DNA of 64,000 nt. Origin: an uncultured Tropicimonas sp. Its GTDB lineage: Bacteria; Pseudomonadota; Alphaproteobacteria; Rhodobacterales; Rhodobacteraceae. The translations under genes were made by a program, and so were the position numbers. The stretch is from positions 1 to 64,000 of the forward strand of contig CANMIP010000019.1 in NCBI GenBank assembly GCA_947497945.1, read 5' to 3'. This document shows positions 55,677 through 63,485 of this stretch, one piece after another. Each line of letters begins with the position of its first letter. Within the stretch, counting starts at the first letter, position 1. Below the pieces are notes generated by a model that saw only the letters and a list, made by a program, of their open reading frames with translations, was not told the DNA's origin and ran no database searches.

Positions 55677-55822
55677 GGGCAGCGCCCGACCCTGGGTGGG
55701 CGTCTGCAACGTCATTGCGATGCGGGACTGCGTATTTCCGCAGTCCATTGGTTCGGAGCGGGATGTTGACGAGGCGCCCTCCCGGGGGGAGGGTCGGGCG
55801 CTGCCCGGCCATGCGGCCGGGC
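55677..55822. repeat. nested inverted-repeat element between urtB and urtC
   Basis: A perfect 17-bp inverted repeat has arms at 55677-55693 (GGGCAGCGCCCGACCCT) and 55790-55806. Inside is a second stem, GGACTGCG-TATTTC-CGCAGTCC (55725-55746). Just after the right arm is GCCCGGCC-ATGC-GGCCGGGC (55803-55822). The whole could fold into a cruciform-like RNA within the urt mRNA. The layout fits a small non-autonomous mobile or REP/ERIC-like repeat inserted in the operon. No target duplication is evident. Confidence 0.65.
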
Positions 55823-55852
55823 GGTGGCTGATCGAATTGTGTGCAATCATGA

Positions 55853-57817
55853 TCAATCTCCCGCCGCGCGGCCCTTGAGGGCGATGATGCCCCTTGGGCG
55901 GAACTGGATGAAGATGATGATGAAGATGATCATGTAGGTCTGGGCGGCGAGCGTGTTGGACGGGTTCAGCCACTCGATCCCCTTCTGCAGGAAGCCGATC
56001 ATCGTGGCCCCCAGCAGCGTGCCCCAGATATTGCCGACCCCGCCGACAACCACGGTCATGAAGCTCTGCACGATATAGTCGGAGCCAAGCTCGGAGGTGA
56101 CCTTCGCGTAGAGCCCGATGGCGACGCCCGCGATGCCAGCGATGCCGGAGCCGAGGCCGAAGGTCAGCATGTTGATACGGTCAGGATTGATCCCCATCGA
56201 CGCCGCCATGCGCGGGTTCTGGGTCACGGCGCGGACCTCCAGCCCGAGCCGCGTCCGCCGCATGATGAAGAGGAAGACGCCAAGGAAGATCAGCGCAAGG
56301 ACGAAGATCGCGATGCGGATATAGGAGATCGACACGACGTCATTGAGCACAAGCGCCCCGTCGAGCCAGGCCGGAGATGTCAGCGGACGCGCCTGGGTGC
56401 CGAAGATGTTCTTGGCGAGCTGCTGCAGCGCGATCGAGATCCCGAAGGTCGCCAGCAAGGTCTCCAGCGGGCGGTTGTAGAGCCAGCGGATGACCAGACG
56501 CTCCATGGCCACACCGGCCGCGAAGGTGACGGCGAAGGCGAGCGGCAGCGCCACGAGGATCGAAACCGTGTAATCCGGGATCACCTGCTGCACGACATAG
56601 CCCGTATAGGCGCCCATCATGATGAATTCGCCATGCGCCATGTTGATGACGCCCATCACTCCGAAGGTGATGGCCAGCCCGATGGCGGCGAGGAAGTAGA
56701 TGGAGGCCAGCGAGAGCGCGTCCAGCGTCAGGTCGAGGACCTGGTTCACTCCGACGCTCGAATTGATCGTGGCGAGCGTGGTCGCGGCGGCAGAGGTCAG
56801 CGCCGGCGAGGCTTCGGCATATTGATCGAAGAAGACATGAGCGTCGATTGCCCCGGCGATCTCGGCCTCACCGATGGAGGCAGGGACAATGCCCGCCTCT
56901 GCCAGCGCGCGATAGGCGGTCTCGCGCGCCGCCTCCGAGTCGAGCTGGGCCAGCGGCACGCGGCCAACACGGCCCTCGACGATGTTTTCCTGAAGCGCCG
57001 CGCGTTTGTCAGCGGCGGAGATGCGGGCGGGGGCGAGATCGCTGGAGACGAGGAGGTCATAGGCCTCCGCCTCGGACAGCTCCTCGCTGCCGGGCGACAG
57101 CCGGCGGGCGAGATTGATGCCATCCGGCAGGCTGGCCGCCGCCTTGCGACTCGTGGCCAGGAGCGGGTTGAGGGCAGCGCGGGCATCGACTCCCAGATCG
57201 CCCTTGAAGCTCTCGATGGCGGCGATGCGGTCGGCCTCGTCCGAGCCGTAGGAAATGGTCAACAGTCGGACGAGACGCTCCTTGCGGGCGCGGATCGCGG
57301 CGTCGGGATCATTCCCGATGGCGCCTTGCAGGGCGGTGAGATGTTCCGGGGCCGGGTCGCGTTGGATGGCGTCGAGCGCCTCGATCCGCTTGGCCGGGTC
57401 ATCGGCCATGAGCTGGAACTGCACCAATGCGGCGCCGATCATCGAGCGCACGCCGGAATTGGGCTTGAGCTGGTTCAGCCCCTTTTTCGGAATCTCACCC
57501 ACGGCTTCGCCAGTGGCGATATCGGCCAGCGCATAGGTCTTGGAATCGATCTTCTCGGCGAAGAAGAAGAGCTTGTCGTCCTTGCGCTGCCAAAGCTCCT
57601 TGGCCTGCCATTTTTCGAGCACGTCCTGTGCCTCGGGCAGACCGCTGTCACGCAGCGCATCAATGGCCGGTTGGATGGTCTTTCGCGAGCTTTTTTCAAG
57701 CAGCGCACGGTGCTCCTGCAACAGCGCCTGTATCGGGCTGGAGGGCGCATCCTGCGCGAGGACCGCACTGACGCAGAGCATCAGGACGGCAAGGGCTGCC
57801 GGTAGGATTCTTGTCAT
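55853..57817 (-). CDS. urtB: urea ABC transporter permease UrtB
   Basis: A 654-residue protein. ATG 57817 gives a signal-type start (MTRILPAALAVLMLCVSAVL). Residues of about 25-340 form the large UrtB-specific N-terminal extracytoplasmic domain, rich in alanine helices (ALLQEHRALLEKSSRKTIQPAI). The C-terminal half is the LivH-like permease: LASIYFLAAIGLAITFGVMGVINMAHGEFIMMGAYTGY and RRTRLGLEVRAVTQNPRMAASMGIN. The double structure and length are standard for UrtB. A perfect hairpin separates it from urtA. Confidence 0.96.
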   Translation of the reverse strand: MTRILPAALAVLMLCVSAVLAQDAPSSPIQALLQEHRALLEKSSRKTIQPAIDALRDSGLPEAQDVLEKWQAKELWQRKDDKLFFFAEKIDSKTYALADIATGEAVGEIPKKGLNQLKPNSGVRSMIGAALVQFQLMADDPAKRIEALDAIQRDPAPEHLTALQGAIGNDPDAAIRARKERLVRLLTISYGSDEADRIAAIESFKGDLGVDARAALNPLLATSRKAAASLPDGINLARRLSPGSEELSEAEAYDLLVSSDLAPARISAADKRAALQENIVEGRVGRVPLAQLDSEAARETAYRALAEAGIVPASIGEAEIAGAIDAHVFFDQYAEASPALTSAAATTLATINSSVGVNQVLDLTLDALSLASIYFLAAIGLAITFGVMGVINMAHGEFIMMGAYTGYVVQQVIPDYTVSILVALPLAFAVTFAAGVAMERLVIRWLYNRPLETLLATFGISIALQQLAKNIFGTQARPLTSPAWLDGALVLNDVVSISYIRIAIFVLALIFLGVFLFIMRRTRLGLEVRAVTQNPRMAASMGINPDRINMLTFGLGSGIAGIAGVAIGLYAKVTSELGSDYIVQSFMTVVVGGVGNIWGTLLGATMIGFLQKGIEWLNPSNTLAAQTYMIIFIIIFIQFRPRGIIALKGRAAGD

Positions 57818-57842
57818 TTTTGCCTGCGCCACGAGGGAAATC

Positions 57843-57865
57843 GGGAGGGCGGGTGCCGCCCTCCC
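57843..57865 (-). terminator. perfect intercistronic hairpin between urtA and urtB
   Basis: GGGAGGGCGG (57843-57852), loop GTG, CCGCCCTCCC (57856-57865): a perfect 10-bp GC stem 17 nt after the urtA stop and 26 nt before urtB. With no T-run it is more likely an mRNA-stabilising or partial terminator element that raises urtA over the rest. Confidence 0.75.
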
Positions 57866-57881
57866 AGGAATTCGGATCAGA

Positions 57882-59156
57882 TCAGTAGTTGGACTTGATC
57901 TGGACGCAGGACGAGGTGTCGGTGTTGTACATACCGCAGTCCAGCTCTTTCCAGTCGGACTTCAGCACCGCCGATTCCGGCAGGAAGTCGGTCCAGGCAT
58001 CGCCCGGGACTTCTGCGGTCTGGCTGATGATGTCGAACTGACCATCGTCGGTGATCTCGCCGATCAGGACCGGCTTGGAGAGGTGATGGTTGGTGCCCAT
58101 GACGGCAGTACCACCGGTCAGGTTCGGATATTCCTGACCCCACATGGCGGACCGAACGGCGTCGACATCGGTGGTCCCGGCAGCCTCGACCGCATTGGCC
58201 CACATGTTGAAGCCGATATAGGTGGCCTCCATCGGGTCATTGGTCACGCGCTCTTCGCCCATCTTGGCCTTCCAGGCCTCGATGAAGGCGTCATTCGCCT
58301 CGGATTCGGCGGACTGGAAGTAGTTCCAGGCAGCCAGGTGGCCGACAAGGTTGGTGGTGTCGAGACCGGAAAGCTCTTCCTCGCCCACGGAGAAGGCGAC
58401 GACGGGGATGTCATCGGCGGAGATGCCGGCGGCGGCCAGCTCCTTGTAGAAGCCGATATTGGCGTCGCCATTGATGGTCGAGATCACGCCGACCTTCTTG
58501 CCGTCAGCACCGAGCGCAACAACGTCAGCCACGATCTTGGACCAGTCGGAATGGCCGAAGGGGGTGTAGTTGACGAAGATATCCTCTTCCGGGATGCCCT
58601 TGCCCTTGAGGTAGCTCTCAAGGATGTTGTTCGTGGTGCGCGGGTAGACATAGTCGGTGCCCAGCAGCGCGAATTTCTCGACGCCCAGCTCTTCGAGATA
58701 GTAATCGGTGGCCGGAATGGCCTGCTGGTTCGGCGCAGCACCGGTGTAGAAGACGTTCTTGGAAGATTCTTCGCCCTCATACTGGACCGGGTAGAACAGG
58801 AGGCCGTTCAGCTCTTCGATAACGGGCAGCACCGACTTGCGCGACACGGAGGTCCAGCAGCCGAACATCACGTCCACTTCCTCGACGGTCAGCAGCTCAC
58901 GCGCCTTCTCGGCGAAGAGCGGCCAGTCGGAGGCGGGGTCGACGACGACGGCTTCGAGTTGCTTGCCGAGGATACCGCCCTTGGCGTTCTGCTCTTCGAT
59001 GAGCAGCATCATCGTGTCCTTCAGCGTCGTCTCGGAGATGGCCATCGTGCCGGAGAGCGAGTGCAGCACGCCCACCTTGATCGTGTCATCAGCGGCCATG
59101 GCGGAGGTCGCAAAGGCCAGAGCGCCAACCAGCGCGGAGGTCATACGAAGATTCAT
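57882..59156 (-). CDS. urtA: urea ABC transporter substrate-binding protein UrtA
   Basis: A 424-residue periplasmic protein. Signal peptide MNLRMTSALVGALAFATSAMA is followed by the LivJ-like core: IKVGVLHSLSGTMAISETTLKD, VMFGCWTSVSRKSVLPVIEELNGLLFYPVQYEGEE, and the UrtA-typical GAAPNQQAIPATDYY. It ends with a short cysteine-containing tail (CGMYNTDTSSCVQIKSNY). It captures urea and heads the operon. The 240-bp upstream leader holds a GntR-like dyad. Confidence 0.97.
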   Translation of the reverse strand: MNLRMTSALVGALAFATSAMAADDTIKVGVLHSLSGTMAISETTLKDTMMLLIEEQNAKGGILGKQLEAVVVDPASDWPLFAEKARELLTVEEVDVMFGCWTSVSRKSVLPVIEELNGLLFYPVQYEGEESSKNVFYTGAAPNQQAIPATDYYLEELGVEKFALLGTDYVYPRTTNNILESYLKGKGIPEEDIFVNYTPFGHSDWSKIVADVVALGADGKKVGVISTINGDANIGFYKELAAAGISADDIPVVAFSVGEEELSGLDTTNLVGHLAAWNYFQSAESEANDAFIEAWKAKMGEERVTNDPMEATYIGFNMWANAVEAAGTTDVDAVRSAMWGQEYPNLTGGTAVMGTNHHLSKPVLIGEITDDGQFDIISQTAEVPGDAWTDFLPESAVLKSDWKELDCGMYNTDTSSCVQIKSNY

Positions 59157-59717
59157 GTCTCAGTTCCCTGTTCTCGGCGGCCTGGAGGCATGACGGGATT
59201 GTCCGCGCACGCCGGAAAGGCGCGGCGACGGCCCCGTCGGGCCATACCACCGGTTTTCGTTGCAGCAGGCGTAGGGGGAAGGACCCCGCGACCTGATTTC
59301 GCCGGGGAACGTTGCCCCCTGCGCCGGGCATCAAAGGGGAGGGCCGGCAATTGCGCAAATCATGGGCAGCGAGATCACGGCGCAGAGAGGGCAATGTAGG
59401 CAATTGCATACAATCTATACGTGAAACCGCACCAAATGCCCTTCAATTAGGCGAAATTCGAGGAAGTCTGGACAGGAAGCTGGTTTCCGATGCTATTCCG
59501 ACATCGCCTCTTTCCTGCCCTTTTCGGCAGGCTGGCGGCTGGAGATTCTCGAAAATCGGGGCGGAAAGAACGCCAAACAGCGAATCCGTTTGCGAAAAGG
59601 GAGTCATGATCCTTGCAATGGATATGCCGAGACGCAGCTTCGAACGGCAATCGCCGCGGCACCGGGCATAGCGGTGGCGTCATCCGCCGGCCCCCGATCC
59701 GCCCCGGCCGGACCGCT
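59157..59717. promoter_or_regulatory. 561-bp gap with the urtA promoter region
   Basis: No coding frame is convincing. An AT-rich patch at about 59399-59460 is the likely promoter. It contains TTGCATACAA (59404-59413), a near-palindrome of the kind bound by FadR-type GntR regulators, and GCACCAAATGC, which looks like half of an NtrC site. Nitrogen or GntR control of urea uptake is plausible but rests on these motifs only. Confidence 0.4.
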
Positions 59718-60800
59718 TCAGGTCTCGCGCATTTCGAGCACTTCGAGGTTTCCGTCCCCCGACATCAGCACCGCCAGCCAGCGCAATCGTGGCACATGGC
59801 TGAAGACGATCAGGAGGCAGACCGTGATCGGCACCGACAGGAGTGCCCCGGCCACACCCCAGATCGCGGTCCAGAAGGTCAGCGCGAGGATGACGAGGAA
59901 CGTGGAAAGGTTGAGCGAGCGCCCGGTGATCGCCGGCTCCAGGATATTGCCGATGGAGAATTGCACCGTGCCACAGCCGACCACGATGACGAGGAAGGGG
60001 GTAATGGTGTCAAACTGGACAAGCGCCACGAGGGCCGGGCAGACCACGCCAAGCACCGACCCGATGGAGGGGATGAAGTTGAGCGCGAAGGCGAGCACGG
60101 CCCAGGTCTCGGCGAAGTCGAGCCCCATCGGCTTCATCACCGCATAGGAAAACAGGCCGGTCAGCACCGAGACAAAGGTCTTCACGCCGATATAGCGTTG
60201 CACGCCGAGCGAGATCGAATGCGCGAGCCGGCGGATCTCGGCGCCGGTTTCGGGGTCGGGCGCCGCGATGGCGAACTTGCGTGACAGCGGTTTGCGCTCG
60301 ACCATCAGGAAGGGGACATAGAGGAGTACCAGCAGGAAGCCGCTGAGCAGCCCGCCGGCGGAGCCAAGCGCGCCAAGCGCCCAGCCGGAGAGATCGGCGC
60401 CGCGCAGCGCCTCCAGCGCTTCCTGCGCGTTCTCCTCCCCGACAAGGGAAACGATCCAGGCCAGCAGCCCCTCGAACCGCGCCGTGTAGCGCGGGATGGC
60501 GGCACGGACCGCGTCGGCCTGGCTCGACAGGATCAGGCCGACTAGGACGATGCCAAGCAGGACGAGCAAGATCCCCGCGATATGCGCAAGCCAGCGCGGA
60601 ACCGCCCAACCGCCGAGATGAATCCCGGCAATTCGGTCGATCACCGCAGTCAGCAGGATGAAGACCAGCGCCGCAAAGGTCAGCGGCACGAGAAAGCCGC
60701 TGCCATAAACGAGCCCGACAACGAGCAGCGTCAGCACCAGCAGCAGGTCACGCCAGAACTCGAGCGTCATAACCCGTTCGCCCAGATCACTGTCCCGCAT
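59718..60800 (-). CDS. AI-2E family transporter (YdiK/PerM type)
   Basis: A 360-residue membrane protein with about seven to eight hydrophobic segments. Family blocks are the N-terminal LLLVLTLLVVGLVYGSGFLVPLTFA, the periplasmic stretch RYTARFEGLLAWIVSLVGEENAQEALEAL, and the C-terminal AETWAVLAFALNFIPSIGSVLGVVCPALVALVQF, the PSIG element of this group. A substrate has been shown for few members (AI-2 export or sodium-proton exchange). ATG 60770 is an alternative start. It is separate from urtA and from the thi genes. Confidence 0.92.
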   Translation of the reverse strand: MRDSDLGERVMTLEFWRDLLLVLTLLVVGLVYGSGFLVPLTFAALVFILLTAVIDRIAGIHLGGWAVPRWLAHIAGILLVLLGIVLVGLILSSQADAVRAAIPRYTARFEGLLAWIVSLVGEENAQEALEALRGADLSGWALGALGSAGGLLSGFLLVLLYVPFLMVERKPLSRKFAIAAPDPETGAEIRRLAHSISLGVQRYIGVKTFVSVLTGLFSYAVMKPMGLDFAETWAVLAFALNFIPSIGSVLGVVCPALVALVQFDTITPFLVIVVGCGTVQFSIGNILEPAITGRSLNLSTFLVILALTFWTAIWGVAGALLSVPITVCLLIVFSHVPRLRWLAVLMSGDGNLEVLEMRET

Positions 60801-61328
60801 TGCCAGCCCCCTTTGACCGCCGCCCCGCCCGGATCATAGGCGCGCTGCCGGACCCGCGCCATGCCCGATTGCGCAAGTGTCGCCAGCGCCGCAAAGACCG
60901 CATGCCAGCCGGTCCGCATACCCAGCGGCGTCGTGCGGATGCACATGCTCCAGCCACGCCCCGGCGCGTCGCACGACCCCGTAAACGGGCGGTGCCCACG
61001 AAGCCTGTGTAGAACTTGCTCACCCGGCTTGCGGGTCCGATATCCTGTTGCGCGAAGCTGTAACCGGAAGGTCAGGGCGACATGACGATTTTGAGTCAGG
61101 CAGGAAACAGTTTCATGAAACCGGATGGCGGCGACATCGGTCGAACACAACAAATTGAAAAATTATTTATTTATTTTCAATGCATTAAAACCTTCACCCT
61201 GACAGATTCGAAACGCAAGAGACGGGCTTGGCCTCTTCCACGTGCGACGCCGCGAGGGAACCTGCGCCCGAAGCTGCTGGTCAGCCCCTGTGGATAACTC
61301 CGTGGACGACAGGCGACGCCCCGACGTG
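60801..61328. other. 528-bp gap with AT-rich segment and a perfect DnaA box
   Basis: No gene is seen. An AT-rich run lies at about 61147-61192, containing the inverted repeat TTGAAAA/TTTTCAA (61155-61161, 61174-61180). A perfect DnaA box, TGTGGATAA (TTATCCACA on the other strand), is at 61289-61297. One box alone is weak evidence for an origin; it may be a chance match or a DnaA-titration or regulatory site. The AI-2E gene promoter should also lie here. Confidence 0.4.
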
Positions 61329-62066
61329 TCAGTCGATCCGCGCCACGAGCCTGTCGCAGCCCCAGCCCACGGCGCGATGCAGCAGCAGCGTCAGCACCGC
61401 CAGCACGAAAAGCGCGGCGAACATGAGGTCGATCTTCACCCGCCCATTGGCCAGCAGCATCAGGTAGCCCAGCCCGCCCGCAGCGCCGACCCATTCGCCG
61501 ATCACCGCGCCGATGGGGGCATAGACGGCGGCAAGCCGGAGGCCCGAAGCGAGCGAAGGGATCGCCGAAGGGACACGAATGCGCCAGAGCAGGCGCGCGG
61601 GCGTGGCGCCCATCGTGCGCCCGAGGTCGAGAAACCCCGGGGGCGTGCGCATCAGCCCGTCGAAAAAGGCGGAGGCCACCGGGAAATAGATGATCAGCAC
61701 CGCCATGAGGACCTTCGACCAGATCCCGTAGCCGAGCCAGAGCGTGAGGATCGGGGCCAGCGCGAAGACCGGCAGCGCCTGCGTGGCGACCAGCGCCGGC
61801 TTGATCAGGTAACGCGCGGCCGGCGAGACGGCGAGAAGCAGCGCCGTCGCGGCGCCGAAGGCAGCGCCGAGCAGGAGCCCCGCAAGCACCTCGATACCGG
61901 TGATACCGGCATGCCAGGCGATCAGACCGGCATTCTTCCACAGCGCCTCGGCCACGCGCAGCGGCCCGGGCAGGATGAAAGCCGGCAGGCCGCCAAAGCT
62001 GACCAGCGCCTGCCAGAGACACAGGAAGAGCGCTGTCGCGGCAAATCCACGCTTGAGACCATCCAT
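61329..62066 (-). CDS. thiX: ABC transporter permease, thiamine-precursor type (ThiX-like)
   Basis: A 245-residue permease of the SsuC/TauC family with six hydrophobic segments. N-terminal FLCLWQALVSFGGLPAFILPGP and the EAA-like loop DLGRTMGATPARLLWRIRVPSAIPSLASGLRLAAVYAPIGAVIGEW are typical. It follows thiZ directly and shares the operon with tenA and a ThiY-like protein, so it is assigned to uptake of hydroxymethylpyrimidine or formylaminopyrimidine. Last gene of the transcript. Confidence 0.88.
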   Translation of the reverse strand: MDGLKRGFAATALFLCLWQALVSFGGLPAFILPGPLRVAEALWKNAGLIAWHAGITGIEVLAGLLLGAAFGAATALLLAVSPAARYLIKPALVATQALPVFALAPILTLWLGYGIWSKVLMAVLIIYFPVASAFFDGLMRTPPGFLDLGRTMGATPARLLWRIRVPSAIPSLASGLRLAAVYAPIGAVIGEWVGAAGGLGYLMLLANGRVKIDLMFAALFVLAVLTLLLHRAVGWGCDRLVARID

Positions 62067-62792
62067 CTAACGTCCCTCCCTGAGCGCCTTGAGAAGCCGC
62101 GCCTGGAAAGCGAGCATGTCCGGGTTGTCGACGGGGCGAATGCTCGGAACGGCAGGGGGCACGGCCTCGACCATGCCGGCCTCGTCCAGCAGGAAGACGC
62201 GGTCGCCGAGGCGGGCGGCCTCGCCCGGATCATGGGTGACAAGCAGGACGGTGCGGCCGGCGAGATGTTCGGCGGCGAGATCCTGCATCTCCGAGCGCAT
62301 GCGGGCATCGAGCGCCGAGAAGGGCTCGTCCAGCAGGACGATGGCGCGATCCTCCATCAGCGTGCGCGCAAGCGCAACGCGCTGGCGCTGTCCGCCGGAG
62401 AGCTGGGCGGGGCGCTTGTGGGCGTGATCCTTCAGGCCAAGCCGCGCGACCAGCGCTTCGGCCTGCGCAACCTGCGGCGCCTCGCCCCGCAGGCGCGCGC
62501 CGAGCGTCACATTGCCGACCACGTCGAGCCAGGGCAGGAGCAGGTCGGTCTGCGCCATATAAGCCACGCGCTCGGGCACGGGGCCGCCATCGGAGGCGCG
62601 GATGTGACCCTCAAAGGTGACGCCGGTGTCCAACCCGGCGATCAGGCGCAGGATCGTCGACTTGCCGCAACCAGACGGGCCAAGCAGGCAGGACCAGCTG
62701 CCGCTGTCGATCTCCAGCGCCACCGGCGGGAAGAGCGGATGCGTGTCGAACCGCGCCGTGCCGGTGAACTCGATGGACGGTGCCTGCCTCAT
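62067..62792 (-). CDS. thiZ: ABC transporter ATP-binding protein (ThiZ-like)
   Basis: A 241-residue nitrate/sulfonate/taurine-type ATPase. Walker A LGPSGCGKSTILRLIAGLD, Q-loop YMAQTDLLLPWLDVVGNV, signature LSGGQRQRVALARTLMEDRAIVLLDEPFSALDARMR, switch LLVTHDPGEAARLGD. It starts 6 nt after the tenA stop and abuts thiX. With them it forms the pyrimidine-precursor importer. The assignment rests on context with tenA. Confidence 0.9.
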   Translation of the reverse strand: MRQAPSIEFTGTARFDTHPLFPPVALEIDSGSWSCLLGPSGCGKSTILRLIAGLDTGVTFEGHIRASDGGPVPERVAYMAQTDLLLPWLDVVGNVTLGARLRGEAPQVAQAEALVARLGLKDHAHKRPAQLSGGQRQRVALARTLMEDRAIVLLDEPFSALDARMRSEMQDLAAEHLAGRTVLLVTHDPGEAARLGDRVFLLDEAGMVEAVPPAVPSIRPVDNPDMLAFQARLLKALREGR

Positions 62793-62798
62793 TCTCTG

Positions 62799-63485
62799 TC
62801 AGCTTTCGTCCAGACCCATCTGCCAGAAACCGACCTCCAGCCGCGTCGCCATGGTGAAGCGCTCCGACAGGCGCGCCCAGCGTGGGGCGGCTTCGAAATC
62901 GTTGCCGATCCGCCGGGCCAGGCTCGCATCACACATCGCGCCAGTGTCGCGGCAGAGCTGTTGGTACGCCTCCCCTGCATAGGTGTCGATCCACTCGCGA
63001 TATTGCGTGTCCGGCGTGGAGGTCGCGGCCAGTCGCAGCCCGATCTCGCCATAGCCGAGTACACAGGGCATGAGCGCGGCCATCAGGTCCGCGAAATCGC
63101 CCGAGAGGCCGGCATCCATGACATAGCGCGTGTAGGAGAGATTAGCCGGGCTCTCGGTCGCCGCGAAGAGCTGCGCCTCGGAGATGCCTTCAGCGGCGCA
63201 GATCTCGACGTGATGCGCCATCTCGTGATTGACCAGCCCGTCCACCGTCGCCGCCGCGGCCTTCATCTCTTCCAGCGTCTCCGACTTCACCACCGCCAGC
63301 GCCCAGGCGCGGGAGAAATGGACGAGGAAGACGTAATCCTGCACGAGATAATGCAGGTAGGCGCCGCGTGGCAGCGTCCCGTCGCCCAGCCCCTTCACGA
63401 AAGCATGGTCGACATAGGCCTCCCAGTCCTCTCCTGCGCGCGCGCGCCAGAGACCGAAGGCCCGGCCATAATCCGGTGCGCTCAT
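62799..63485 (-). CDS. tenA: aminopyrimidine aminohydrolase / thiaminase II TenA
   Basis: A 228-residue helical enzyme that hydrolyses degraded thiamine to hydroxymethylpyrimidine for salvage. TenA motifs are PRGAYLHYLVQDYVFLVHFSRAWALAVVKSE, HEMAHHVEICAAEGIS, and the catalytic cysteine region DLMAALMPCVLGYGEIG, with YREWIDTYAGEAYQQL towards the end. The start overlaps the ThiY-like stop by ATGA. It is a thiamine salvage gene. Confidence 0.94.
   Translation of the reverse strand: MSAPDYGRAFGLWRARAGEDWEAYVDHAFVKGLGDGTLPRGAYLHYLVQDYVFLVHFSRAWALAVVKSETLEEMKAAAATVDGLVNHEMAHHVEICAAEGISEAQLFAATESPANLSYTRYVMDAGLSGDFADLMAALMPCVLGYGEIGLRLAATSTPDTQYREWIDTYAGEAYQQLCRDTGAMCDASLARRIGNDFEAAPRWARLSERFTMATRLEVGFWQMGLDES

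Noticed and set aside
55645-55812. N-terminal extension of UrtC
   Set aside because: It is the translation of the inverted-repeat element; UrtC proteins normally start at the ATG at 55644.
60801-61328. Replication origin
   Set aside because: Only one perfect DnaA box was found and no origin-associated genes adjoin; kept as a finding, not as an origin feature.
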